A stretch of DNA of 64,000 nt from Okapia johnstoni (Eukaryota > Chordata > Mammalia > Artiodactyla > Giraffidae), in contig CM044313.1 in NCBI GenBank assembly GCA_024291935.2, forward strand, positions 86,117,001 to 86,181,000. Direction: 5' to 3'. The translations under genes and the position numbers were made by a program. A model generated the notes under the pieces. That model was not told the DNA's origin. It made no database searches and saw only the letters and a list, made by a program, of their open reading frames with translations. Position 1 is the first letter of the stretch, and each line of letters starts with the position of its first letter. Of the stretch, positions 23,320 through 34,375 are shown one piece after another.

Positions 23320-24168
23320 GCAGGGCTAAACATCTTAAAAAAACAAACAATCCAATCACCAATAAATGGGAAGAAGATCTAAATAAGCATTTCTCCAAAG
23401 AAGACACACAGATAACCAAAAAAAAAAAAAAGTCAAAAGATACTCAACATCACTAATTATCAGAGAAATTCAAAGAAATTCAAATTAAAACTACAATGAG
23501 GTATCCCCTCACATCAGTCCTAATGGCCATCATTCAAAATCTACAAATGATAAAAATGCTGGAAAGGGTGTGGAGAAAAGGGAATCCTCCTACACTATTG
23601 GTGGGAATGTGAATTGGTATAGCTATATTGGAAAACAGTATGGAGATTCTCCATACTGGAACAGAGGTTCCTTAAATAACTAAACATAGAGCTACCATAT
23701 GATCCAGCAAGTCCACTCCTGGGCATATATTCAGAGAAAATTATAATTTGTAAAGATACATGGACCTCACAGAAGCAATCTAAGTGTCCATTGACAGATG
23801 AATGGATGAAGAAGATGTGGTATATACATATAATGAAATAGTACTCAGCCTTAAAAATGAATGAAATAATGCCATTTGTAGGAACATAGATGGACCTAGA
23901 GATTGTCTAGGTCACATAGTGAGTGAAGTAAGTCAGAAAAAGACAAGTAATATATGATATCATTTATATGTGGAATATTAAAAATGTGGTGCAAATGAAC
24001 TTGTTTACAAAATAGAAATAGAGTCATAGATGTAGAAAACAAACATATGGTTACCAAAGGGGAATGAAGTCAGGATGGGTCAATTGGGAGACTAGGACTA
24101 ACATATACACAATACTATAAGGCGAGTAGATAACTAATACAAATCTACTGTATAGCAGTTTTAAAGAA
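23320..24168 (+). mobile_element. Artiodactyl L1 LINE 3' end (first segment)
   Basis: Sense L1 ORF2 end and 3' UTR: 'gcatttctccaaagaagacacac', 'gataaaaatgctggaaagg', 'aagtccactcctgggcatat', 'aagtgtccattgacagatgaatgg', 'ttaccaaaggggaatgaagt'. It is interrupted near 24168 by BovB and a SINE and resumes at 25218. Inserted between L2 segments. Confidence 0.88.
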
Positions 24169-24177
24169 TCTATTGTA

Positions 24178-25023
24178 TCATGAGAAATGTTGGGCTGGTT
24201 GAAACACAATCTGGAATTAAGATTGCCAGGAGAAATATCAATAGCCTCAGATATGCAGATGACACCACCTTTATGGCAGAAAGCGAAGAACTAAAGAGCA
24301 TCTTGATGAAAGTGAAACAGGAGAGTGAAAAAATTGGCTTAAAGCTCAACATTCAGAAAGCTAAGATCATGGCATCTGATCCCATCACTTCATGGTAAAT
24401 AGATGGGGAAACAATGGAAACAGTGACAGACTTTATTTTGCGGGGCTCCAAAATCACTGCATATGGTGAATGCAGCCATGAAATTAAAAGACACTTGCTC
24501 CTTGCAAGAAAAGTTATGACCAACCTAGACAGCATATTAAAAAGCAGAGACATTACTTTGCCAACAAAGGTCCGTCTAGTCAAAGCTATGGTTTTTCCAG
24601 TAGTCACGTATGGATGTAAGAGTTGGACTATAAAGAAAGCTGAGCGCCAAAGAATTGATGCTTTTGAACTGTGGTGTTGGAGAAGACTCTTGAAAGTCTT
24701 TTGGACTGCCAGGAGATCCAACCAGTCCATCCTAAAGCAAATCAGTCCTGAATATTCATTGGAAGGACTGATGATGCAGCTGAAACTCCAATATTTTGGC
24801 CATCTGATGAGAAGAACTAGCTCATTTGAAAAGACCGTGATGCTGGGAAAGATCAAAGGTGGGAGGAGAAGGGGACGACAGAGGATGAGATGGTTGGATG
24901 GCATCACCGACTCAATGGACATGAGTTTGAGTAAACTGAGGGGTTGGTGATGGACAGGGAGACCTGGTGTGTTGCAGTCCATGGGGTCGCAAAGAGTCGG
25001 ACACGACTGAGTTGACTGAACTC
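24178..25023 (+). mobile_element. BovB LINE, 5'-truncated, inside L1
   Basis: Sense BovB from the start of the reverse transcriptase catalytic block to the complete 3' end ('gacacgactgagttgactgaac'). The conserved YADD tetrad is present (frame 24180-24398) but a stop follows. A second open stretch of 178 codons spans 24414-24950. Compared with the 45.7 kb copy one glutamate codon is missing after YADD ('ESEELKS'). The flanks 'tctattgtat' and 'tcattgtat' may be a decayed TSD. Confidence 0.9.
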
Positions 25024-25037
25024 ATTGTATAGCACAG

Positions 25038-25217
25038 GGCTTCCCTGGTGGCTGAGATGGTAAGGAATCAGCCTTCAATGCAGGACACCTCGGTTTGATC
25101 CCTTGGTCAGGAAGATCCCCTGCAGAAGTTATTTACCCACTCCAGTATTCTTGCCTGAAGAATTCCATGGACAGAGAAGCCTGATGGACACTGAGTGACT
25201 AACACTTTCACTTTCAC
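25038..25217 (+). repeat. Bov-tA SINE with perfect 12-bp TSD
   Basis: Starts 'ggcttccctggtggctgaga' and ends 'gagtgactaacactttcactttcac', with an internal deletion in the BovA part. Flanked by TGTATAGCACAG at 25026-25037 and 25218-25229. The duplicated sequence is L1 3' UTR. Confidence 0.92.
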
Positions 25218-25387
25218 TGTATAGCACAGAGAACTCTACTCAACACTCTGTAGTGACCTTTATGGGAAAGGAATCTAAAAAAGAGTGGATATATGCATAT
25301 GTATAACAGATTCACGTCCCTGTACAGCAGAAACAAGCACCATGTTATAAATCAACTATACCCCAATAAAAATTAACTTAAAAAAAG
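25218..25387 (+). mobile_element. Artiodactyl L1 3' end (last segment) and A-rich tail
   Basis: 'tatagcacagagaactctac' through 'ataaatcaactataccccaataaaaatta' is the end of the L1 interrupted at 24168. It is followed by an A-rich tail. Confidence 0.88.
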
Positions 25388-25965
25388 TCTCACTCTCAAG
25401 ACCTTCCAATGGATTCTCATCTCACTCTGAGTGAAAATAGTCTTGAAATTAATTGCCTAGAAGGCCCCACAATACCCAGTCCCCTGATATTTCTCTGATA
25501 TCACCCCCTCTTATAACATCTCACTTATTTCCAACAATATTGGCATCCTTAGAATATCTCAAATATGTTTCTATATCAGGGCCTTAGCATTTACTTCTCT
25601 ATCTTCTTGAAATATACTTTGAATATATATTTATATAATTTACCCTTCCACTTCTCTTAGATGTCTACTCAATGAAGCTTTAATTGTGAGGCCTTCTCTG
25701 ACCATCATTTATAAAATATAACCCCTCAGTACGACATACACATGGATAGATAGCCTTTCCTATTCCCTTTTTGTTTTTCTTCTCTGCATAACTTCTGACT
25801 TCTTATTATACTTACTTGCATTTTCATTTCTCCTCTACAGTGTAAGTTTAATGAAGTCAGGAACATTTTTTTTTCTACTTTGTTTACTTCTTGAATACTT
25901 AGATGACCGGGACAGAAATGGGTCTTTGATAAATATTTGTTGTCTGAAGGAACTGAAAATTCTTG
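25388..25965 (+). repeat. L2 LINE 3' end (last segment)
   Basis: 'aagaccttccaatggattctcatctcactc', 'gaaggccccacaatacccag', 'cagggccttagcatttactt', 'gatgtctactcaatgaagc' and the end 'gggtctttgataaatatttgttg' match the L2 3' region in order. This closes the L2 that opens near 21240. Confidence 0.78.
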
Positions 25966-27109
25966 GTTATTTATCTATTGAAATAGCATTACATTAAACT
26001 TTGCTTAACTTGAGTCAAGGGAATAAACATACCAATTTTTAACTAAAGAGTTTTGATTCCTCTCACATTTTATGTTGATTACATGAAAGCAGAATATCTT
26101 ATAAGCTCCTACTCAGTCCAAGGAAACAGGATCACATCAATAAGACAGAGATGAAAGGGCATGGAGACTAAGAGGAGAATTAAATGTTCTTTTATTTTCT
26201 CTCTTACTTTCAACTGATAAGTAATTATGGGTGTAAGTCCTCAGCTCTTTGATTTGCTTTAAACCAATTCAAAAAAGAACAAATTACCTGAAACCTTAAA
26301 AGACAACTTCAGTTAATCAGCAAAGTACAGTTCATAAATTCCCTGTGCACATCTATGCACTGCAAAGAGCTAATTCCAGTGAGAAAGTAAATTCAGAGTT
26401 ATTGTTGAGTTAGCTCACTCAGGCTAACTTATCCCCTAACTCACTACAGCCTTATTTCATGATTCACGGTGCAGGGGATATGGAGAAAGCAGGTCAGTGA
26501 TTGCATTTTAGTTTGACATTCGAGTAGTGACATCTTGGTATTTTAGCCATGTGAGCTGAGAAGAACTTAGTCTAAAAAATGTAAATATGAGTAATGAATG
26601 ATACAGCATATTTTGCTGTATCCTCCATCCAAGCCCTCTGGAAACTGCTAAATTCATTTAAACTCAGTTTTCTCAATAAGGAAGAAAATATGAAACTCTA
26701 AGCATTTTCCCATTGCATGTAAAATGCTTAGTGTGATGGCTGAAGGTTGCATATAATCAATGATTCTCCAACTGATAGTTTTTGCTCCTGTTATTACTGT
26801 TATCATTACTATTATTATTTTCAAAATCCACCACTTAGAATAGTACTCAGACATTGTAAGACCCCAGTAAATGTGCTTTAAATACATAAATGAATTATTT
26901 TATAGAAACAGAAGAAAAGTATTCAGTTAGAAGAAAGAAGGAAAAAACTGTTCAATTTAACCCATCCAGAAAACCACTGCCACAAATAAGACATTTATGT
27001 ATTCAATGTCCTGGCATAAGATTTCTGATTTCTAGAAATCATGCATATCAAATGTATCAGCTGCACCAGTCCATGAAGTAGGAATTGTAGGAAAAAAGGT
27101 TAACACAGG
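25966..27109. other. Intergenic, mostly unique
   Basis: No gene recognised. The stretch 26840-26900 ('cacttagaatagtactcaga ... cagtaaatgtgctttaaata') faintly resembles an ancient MIR/L2 3' end. Confidence 0.4.
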
Positions 27110-27625
27110 TCCCCAGTGAAATATAACTTAATAGGACCCCTATCTTACACTACTCAACAAAAGTTAACTCAAAATGGATTGAATACTTAAATATAAGACC
27201 TGCAACTGTAAGTCCAAAACAAGACTTGGGAAACATATCTTTGATAATGGTCTTGGCAACAGTTTCTTGGATAAGTCACCAAAAGCATAAGCAAAAACAG
27301 GCTGAAAAAAAAAAAAAAAGGAACAAGAAGAAAAAGATGGTTACATCAAAATAGAAAAGCTTCCACACAGCACAAGAAATAATTAATAAATGGAAAAGAT
27401 AACCTACAGAAAGAGAGATGGAATTTGCAAATAATATATCTGATAAGTGGTTAATATCCAAAATAATAAAGAACTCATACAACTTGATAGAAAAAAAAGG
27501 AAAAAAAAAAGAAAATAATCCAATTAAACATGAACAACAGACCTGAGCAGGCATTTTCCTACAGAAAATGTACAAATGATCACTGGGTATATAAAAAAGT
27601 CATCAACATCACTAATTATTAGGGG
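27110..27625 (+). mobile_element. L1 LINE ORF2 fragment
   Basis: Sense L1 ORF2: 'caaaatggattgaatacttaaatataagac', 'ggttacatcaaaatagaaaagcttcc', 'gataagtggttaatatccaaaataa', 'aatgatcactgggtatataa'. Truncated at both ends and interrupted by A-rich runs at 27305-27320 and 27490-27510. Confidence 0.8.
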
Positions 27626-27634
27626 ACCCTAAGC

Positions 27635-27810
27635 CTGTGAGCCCGTAAAACCAATCTTACAAGACCCAAAACAGAGACCAGTCAGGGAGACCCATTTGAG
27701 CTTGTCTAGACTTCTGAGTTAAGAACAGTGAGATATTAAATAGGCTTTGTTTTAAGTTTCTAATTCTATAGTAACTTGTTACTCAATAGAAAACGAATAC
27801 ATCTGAATTC
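27635..27810 (+). repeat. MaLR (MLT1-like) LTR, 3' end
   Basis: 'gacccatttgagcttgtctagacttct', 'taggctttgttttaagtttc', 'gtaacttgttactcaataga' follow the 3' half of mammalian MLT1 LTRs. An ancient endogenous retrovirus-like relic with no coding content. Confidence 0.55.
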
Positions 27811-28598
27811 AGCAATGAAGTGATTTCTCACCAATCGTAACAGAAGATAGGGGTTTATATTTTGGATGAAAAAAAAGTTGAACTCATGGAAACGGACTAA
27901 ATAAATGAACTTGGGCATATTAAATAATTTAGATACCAACTCCCTCGTAATGTTCCATGGCCAGAATTTAGCCACCTAGCTAAGTATATTCTGCCATAAT
28001 GGGATGAGGAAAAAAAGGAAAACATATATTTGGGTGCCTCAGGATGAAATGATCATATTGCTCCCTCATTACCACAAAGTGAGTCTCACAATTCAGCAAA
28101 ACTGGTCAACTCACAGGAAATTTTTAGTTGGAAATGAGGGCTTTTCCACTCAAGCTCAAGACTTATAGTCTACTACCAATTCTAGTTGGGCAGGAGTGCA
28201 TTTGTTCCCTACCCTCGGCTTCGTTCCACTTGGAGAGAACCCTGGTACACCAACCCTTTTCCCCTTTGTCCTCTTGTTTGCTCATTCTTCTCTGAGTACA
28301 TGACATGGTTTATTCTCAGCCATAGATTTAGAAGAAATGGTGTGTGAGTCCCATTTTTCCTCTTTGGGAATCACACTGCGGATGTATTAGGAATCAAGCA
28401 ACTCTGTCTTGTCAGCTTCAAAGAGTCAACCACCAAGGAGGGGACCTGGGGCTTTCTTAGCAGACTGCCTGGGCCTGAGGATGATGTGTGAAATGGGAGG
28501 GGGGAATCTTTCCAAATACAAAATTTACTTTTGGGAAGCCCATTGGAAAGGGATGTAAGACCCAGTCTCTTCAGTTAAACTTCAGTAAATAGAATATT
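27811..28598. other. Intergenic, nothing recognised
   Basis: The block 28200-28520 is somewhat richer in G+C than its surroundings but shows no open frame or known family. Confidence 0.45.
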
Positions 28599-28830
28599 TG
28601 GGCTTCCCTAGTGGCTCAGCCATAAAGAATCCACCTTCAAGGTAGGAGACACAGGAGAGGCAGCTTTGTTCTCTGAGTTGGGAAGATCCACTGGAGGAGG
28701 GCATGGCAACCGGCTCCAGTATTCTTGCCTGGAGAATCCCATGGACAGAGGAGTCTGATATGCTGGAATCTGGTGTGCTACAATTTATAGAGTTGCAAAG
28801 TGTCTGACATGACAAGATAGACTGAGCACA
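28599..28830 (+). repeat. Bov-tA SINE
   Basis: Head 'gggcttccctagtggctcag', then a diverged middle and BovA body, with tail 'gactgagcacaaacacac'. The left 'agaatattt' and right 'agaatatat' flanks are a possible TSD. Confidence 0.87.
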
Positions 28831-28917
28831 AACACACTGCACAAGAATATATAGATACTTCAAGTGTTACCTCCAAGTGTTAATTCTGAGAAAATTTTCA
28901 ATGACTTCAGCACTTAG

Positions 28918-28990
28918 TGTGAAAGAGGAGAGTAAAAACTTGGCTTAAATCTCGACATTCAGAAAACTAAGATCATGGCATCTGGTCCCA
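28918..28990 (+). mobile_element. Small sense BovB fragment abutting an antisense BovB
   Basis: Seventy-three bases of sense BovB ('gtgaaagaggagagtaaaaa' to 'atctggtcccatca') directly touch the 3' terminus of the antisense BovB that starts at 28988. Both ends of this scrap are internal to BovB. Confidence 0.8.
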
Positions 28991-30378
28991 TCAGTTCAGT
29001 TCAGTCGCTCAGTCGTGTCTGACTCTTTGCCACCCCATGAATTGCAGCACGCCAGGCCTCTCTGTCCATCACCAACTCCCAGAGTCTACCCAAACCCATG
29101 TCCATCGAGTCCGCGATGCCATCCAACCATCTCATCCTCTGTTGTCCCCTTCTCCTCCTGCCCCCAATCCTTCCCAGCATTAGGGTTTTTCCCAATGAGT
29201 CAACTCTTCACATCAGGTGGCCAAAGTATTGAAGTTTCAGCTTAAACATCAGTCCTTCCAATGAACACCCAGGATTGATATCCTTTAGGATGGACTGATT
29301 GGATCTCCTTGCAGTCCAAGGGACTCTCAAGAGTCTTCTCCAACACCACAGTTCAAAAGCATCAATTCTGTGGCGTTCAGCTTTCTTCACCATCCAACTC
29401 TCACATCCATACATGACCACTGGAAAAACCATAGCCTTGACTAGACAGACTTTTGTTGGCAAGCAATGTCTCTGCTTTTAAATATGCTATCGAGGTTGGC
29501 CATAACTTTCCTTCCAAAGAGTAAGCATCTTTTAATTTCATGGCTGCAATCACCATCAGCAGTGATTTTGGAGAACCAAAAAATAAAGTCTGACACTGTT
29601 TCCACTGTTTCCCCATCTATTTCCCATGAAGTGATGGGACCAGATGCTATGATCTTAGTTTTCTGAATGTTGAGCTTTAAGCCAACTTTTTCACTCTCTT
29701 CTTTCACTTTCATCAAGAGGCTCTTTAGTTCTTCTTCACTTTCTGCCATAAGGGTGGTGTCATCTGCATATCTGAGGTTATTGATATTTCTCCCGGCAAT
29801 CTGGATTCCAGCTTTTGTTTCTTCCAGCCCAGCATTTCTCATGATGTACTCTGCATATAAGTTAAATAAGCAGGGTGACAATATACAGCCTTGACGTACT
29901 CCTTTTCCTATTTGGAACCAGTCTGTTGTTCCATGTCCAGTTCTAACTGTTGCTTCCTGACCTGCATACAGGTTTCTCAAGAGACAGGTCAGATGGTCTG
30001 GTATTCCCATCTCTTTCAGAATTTTCCACAGTTTATTGTGATCCACACAGTCAAAGGCTTTGGCATAGTTAATAAAGCAGAAATAGATATTTTTCTGGAA
30101 GCGATGATCAGTGGATGTTGGCAATTTGATCTCTGGTTCCTCTGCCTTTTCTAAAACTAGCTTGAACATCTGGAAGTTCACAGTTTGCGTTTTCGATGAT
30201 CCCAGTGGATGTTGGCGGTATTGAACATTCTTTGGCATTACCTTTCTTTGGGATTGGAAATGAAAACTGACCTTTTCCAGTCCTGTGGGCCACTGCTGAG
30301 TTTTCCAAATTTGCTGGCATATTGAGTGCAGCACTTTCACAGCATCACCTTTGAGGATTTGAAATAGCTCAACTGAGA
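28988..30378 (-). mobile_element. BovB LINE, 5'-truncated
   Basis: The antisense copy starts with the complete BovB 3' end ('cagttcagttcagtcgctca') and runs to 'ggatttgaaatagctcaact'. About 1.39 kb. It contains a 299-codon minus-strand open frame (see 29441-30340). At 30188-30222 about 100 expected bases are replaced by a second copy of the nearby 'gatgatcagtggatgttggc' segment. Confidence 0.92.
29441..30340 (-). pseudogene. BovB reverse transcriptase fragment, 299 codons open
   Basis: A minus-strand frame from the BovB element. In order it shows the motif A region 'FCFINYAKAFDCVDHNKLWK' (catalytic D), the motif B region 'GVRQGCILSPCLFNLYAEY', and the catalytic YADD in 'NNLRYADDTTLMAESEEEL'. 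This is RNA-dependent DNA polymerase sequence of an RTE-clade LINE. The endonuclease domain and N-terminal part are missing. The first 70 or so residues cross an internal rearrangement and are not normal BovB protein. The frame ends after 'FKSRDIACQQKSV', where a small deletion shifts it away from the downstream C-terminal part. A complete BovB protein is about 1,000 residues, so this cannot act on its own. There is no reason to think it serves the host. Confidence 0.85.
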
Positions 30379-30552
30379 TTAAAGTATCATAAAAATACTA
30401 ATTCATATGGAAAACTAATTCTCCTTGTTAACATAACCTATATATTGTATTTTTCTTGTTAAAAACCAATGGAACAAAATATGGGCTTGCCTAAATTTTT
30501 AACAAGTGATGTTTCATCAACAGAAAACATAAAACAGATACATTGTTTCAAG

Positions 30553-30635
30553 TTAAGCAATAGATATAAAATTAAGATCATGTTAAGCAAAAGAAATAAG
30601 TAATAGAAAGATCATATTAAGCAATAGAAATAAAA
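30553..30635. repeat. Degenerate tandem repeat, about 3 units
   Basis: 'ttaagcaa(t/a)aga(t/a)ataa...' recurs at 30553, 30582 and 30616, each with an 'agatcat' element between. Short A-rich local duplication in unique DNA between two BovB elements. Confidence 0.65.
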
Positions 30636-30737
30636 CAGCACTATTTTTTCCATTATATGATATGTATATATCATAAGGGTAAAATCACAAGTTATTCCTA
30701 AAATAAATCCACACAAATAGCATTTATTCATGTTTCA

Positions 30738-33700
30738 TTCAGTTCAGTCACTCAGTCGTGTCCGATTCTTTGCAGCCCCATGGACTGCACCACGCCAGGC
30801 CTCTTGTCCATCACCAACCCCCAAAGTTTACTCGAACTCATGTCCCTTTGTCGGTGATGCCATCCAACCATCTCATCCTCTGTCACCCCCTTTTCATCCC
30901 ACCCTCAATCTTTCCCAGCATCAGGGTCTTTTCAAATGAGTCAGTTCTTCACATAAGGTAGCCAAAGTATTGGAGTTTCAGCTTCAGGATCAGTCCTTCC
31001 CATGAATATTCAGGACTGATTTCCTTTAGGATGGACTGGTTTGATCTCTTTGCTGTCCAAGGGACTCTCAGGAGTCTTCTCCAACACCACAGTACAAAAG
31101 CATCAATTCTTTTGCCCTCAGCTTTCTTTATAGTCCAACTTTCACATCCATACATGACCACTGGAAAAACCATAGCTTAGACTAGACAGATCTTTGTTGG
31201 CAAAGTAATGTCTGCTTTTTAATATGCTGTCTAGGTTGGTCATAACTTTTCTTCCAAAGAGCAAGCATCTTTTAATTTAATGGCTGCAGTCACCATCTGT
31301 AGTGATTTTGGAGCCCCCAAAAATAAACTCTGTCACTGCTTCCCCATCTATTTGCCATGAAATGATGGGATCAGATGCAATGATCTTAGTTTTCTGAATG
31401 ATGGGTTTTAAGCCAACTTTTTCAGTCTCTGATTTCACTTTCATAAAGAGGCTCTTAAGTTCTTCTTCAATTCTGTCATAAGGATGGTGCCCTCTGCATA
31501 TCTGAGGTTATCGATTTTTCTCCCAGAAATCTTGATTTCAGCTTCTGCTTCATCCAGAGCAGCGTTTCTCATGCTGTACTCTGCATATAAGTTAAATAAG
31601 TAGTTTGACAATATACAGCCTTGACATACTCTTTTCCTGATTTGGAACCAGTCTGTTGTTCCATGTCCAGTTCTAACTGTTGCTTCCTAACCTGCATACG
31701 GATTTCTCAAGAGGCAGGTCAGTTAGTCTGGTATTCCCATCTCTTTAAGAATTTTCCACAGTTTGTTGTGATCCACATAGTCAAAGGCTTTGGCATAGTC
31801 AATGAAGCAGAAGTAGATGTTTTTTCTGGAACTCTTGCTTTTTCGATGATCCAGCAGATGTTGTCAATTTGATCTCTGGTTCCTCTGCCTTTTCTAAATC
31901 CAGCTTGAACAACTGGAATTTCATGGTTCACATACTGTTGAATCTTGGCTTGGAGAATTTTGAGCATTACTTTGTTAGTGTGTGCTGCTGCTAAGTCGCT
32001 TCAGTCGTGTCCAACTCTGTGCGACCCCATAGACGGCAGCCCACCAGGCTCCCCCACCCCTAGGATTCTCCAGGCAAGAATACTGGAGTGGGTTGCCATT
32101 TCCTTCTCCAATGCGTGAAAGTGAAAAGTGAAAGTGAAGTCACTCAGATGAGTGCAATTGTGCAGAAGTTTCAGCATTCTTTGGTATTGCTTAAACTGGA
32201 ATGAAAATGGACCTTTTCTAGTCCTGTGGGCACTGCTGAGTTTTCCAAATTTGCTGGCATATTGAGTGCAGCACTTTCACAGCACCATCTTTTAGGATGT
32301 GAAATGGTTCAGCTGGAATTCCATTACCTCCACCTTTGTTCGTAGCGATGCTTCCTAAGGCCCACTTTACTTCACATCCAGGATGTCTGGCTCTAGGTGA
32401 GTGATCACACTATCGTGATTATCTGTGTCATGAAGACCCTTTTGGTATAGTCTTTGTGGGTTTTCTTGCCACATCTTCTTAATATCTTCTGCTTTTGTTA
32501 GGTCCATACCATTTCTATTCTTTATTGAGCCCATCTTTGTATGAAATGTTCCCTTGGTATCTCTAGTTTTCTTGAGGAGATCTCTAGTCTTTCCCATTCT
32601 ATAGTTTTCCTCTGTTTCTTTGCATTGATCACTGAGGAAGGCTTTCTTATCTCTCCTTGCTATCCTTTGGAACTCTGAATTCACATGGGTATTTCTTTCC
32701 TTTTCTCCTTGCCTTTGCTTCTCTTCTTTTCACAGCTATTTGTAAGGCCTCCTCAGACAGCCATTTTGCCTTTATGCATTTTCCCCCCCTTGGGGATGGT
32801 CTTGATCCCTGCCTCCTGTACAATGTCAGGAACCTCTGCCCATAGTTCTTCAGGCACTCTATCAGATCTAATCCCTTGAATCTATTACTCACTTTCACTG
32901 TATAATTGTAAGGGATTTTATTTAGGTCATACCTGAATGGTCTAGTGGTTTTGCCTACTTTCTTCAAGTTAAGTCTGAATTTGGCAATAAAGAGTTCATG
33001 ATCTGAGTCACAGTCAGCTCCTGGTCTTGTTTTTGCTGACTGTATAGAGCTTCTCTATCTTTGGCTGCAAAGAATATAATCAGTCTGTTTCCAGTATTGA
33101 CCGTCTGCAGATATCCATGTGTAGACTCTTCTCTTGTGTTTTTGGAACAGGGTGTTTGCTAGGACCAGTGCGTTCTCTTGGCAAAACTCTATTAACCTTT
33201 GCCCTGCTTCATTCTATACTCCAAGGCTGAATTTGCATGTTACTTCAGGTATTTCTTGACTTCCTACTTTAGCATTTCAGTCCCTTTATAATGAAAAGGA
33301 CATCTTTTTTGAGTGTTAGTTCTAGATGGTCTTGTAGGTCTTCATAGAACCATTTAACTTTAGCTTCTTCAGCATTAGCTGTCGGGGCATAGACTGGGAT
33401 TACCGTGATACTGAATGGTTTGTCTTGGAAATGAACAGAGATCATTCTGTTGTTTTTGAGATTGCATCCAAGTACTGCATTTTGGACTCATTTGTTGAGT
33501 ATGATGACTACTCTATTTCTTCTAAGGGATTATTGCCCACAGTAATAGATGTAATGGCCATCTGAGTTAAATTCACCCATTCCAGTCCATTTTAGTTCGT
33601 TGATAGCCAAAATGTCTATGTTCACTCTTGCCATCTCCTGTTTGACCACTTTCAATTTGCCTTGATTCATGGACCTAACATTCCAGGTTCCTATGCAATA

Positions 33701-33944
33701 TTGCTCTTTACAGCATCAGACTTTACTTCCACTACCAGTTACATCCACAACTGGGTGTTGTTTTTGCTTTGGATCCGACTCTTCCTTCTTTCTGGAGTTA
33801 TTTCTCCACTGATCTCCAGTAGCATAATGGGCACCTACTGACCTGGGAAGTTCATCTTTCAGTGTCCTTTTGCCTTTTCATACTGTTCGTGAGGTTCTCA
33901 AGGGAAGAATACTGAAGTGGTTTGCCTTTGCCTTCTCCAGTGAG
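30738..33944 (-). mobile_element. BovB LINE, close to full length, with TSD
   Basis: The antisense element runs from its 3' end at 30738 ('cagttcagtcactcagtcgt') through reverse transcriptase and endonuclease regions to the 5' region at about 33890-33944 ('ggttctcaagggaagaatac'). Flanked by ATGTTTCA (30730-30737, 33945-33952). Subtracting the SINE at 31980-32148 leaves about 3.0 kb, near the usual 3.2 kb. It carries no long frame: pieces of 105 and 106 codons (32367-32684, 32647-32967) overlap in different frames, so it is frameshifted and dead. The catalytic region at about 31480-31500 is also damaged. Confidence 0.9.
31980..32148 (-). repeat. Partial BOV-A2 SINE inside BovB
   Basis: The reverse complement of BOV-A2: (CTG)n at 31984, one complete monomer ('gtcgcttcagtcgtgtccaa' to 'gccatttccttctccaatgc'), the linker, and only about 15 bp of the second monomer before BovB resumes at 'atgagtgcaattgtgc'. 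No TSD is evident. The BovB sequence continues almost base-for-base across the site. Confidence 0.85.
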
Positions 33945-33952
33945 ATGTTTCA

Positions 33953-34164
33953 CTACCTTAGTTCAAGTACAGAAAACAATTCAACACAGATACGATAGTA
34001 AATACCCAAGAAACAGTTCCAACCCGAAGAGTTCACTTTGTTCCAAATAGTTATGTTGGATTTTATAGTATATTTTATACAGTTTAGTTAAACTCTTTTC
34101 AGTTTTTAGTATGATGGATCTTTTGTGTTACTTGCCACATTTCTCTACTGTGATTGAAATTTTA
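33953..34164. other. Intergenic, nothing recognised
   Basis: Short unique stretch between the near-complete BovB and a MIR. Confidence 0.4.
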
Positions 34165-34375
34165 CAGCCCGTGATTGTCATTCTTAATCATGTTCTCATG
34201 TGATTCTAGTGATAACTCTGTAATTTTATTGTATTATCCCCATTTTATTGATGAAGAATCTTAATTCCCAAGACTTTAAGTAGCTTGCCTAGAATCTCTT
34301 AGCTTGAAAATGACTGAATTAGGGTTTTAAATCAAGTCTGTTTAACTTAAACCCTCAAGAACTTTTCTTTCTACT
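34165..34375 (-). repeat. MIR SINE
   Basis: Reverse complement of MIR: 'ttattgtattatccccattttattgatgaagaatctta', then 'agtagcttgcctagaatctcttagct', then 'gttttaaatcaagtctgtttaac'. Ancient and diverged. Confidence 0.7.

Noticed and set aside
24353..24982. 209-codon minus-strand open frame as a gene
   Set aside because: It is the antisense shadow of a sense BovB (24178-25023). The same shadow appears over every BovB copy.
28200..28520. CpG island or promoter
   Set aside because: G+C is only moderately raised and CpG dinucleotides are few. No gene start lies nearby.
29441..30340. Reverse transcriptase frame as a host gene or telomerase-like enzyme
   Set aside because: The motifs and the flanking 3' end identify it as a truncated BovB LINE, and it lacks the element's N-terminal half.
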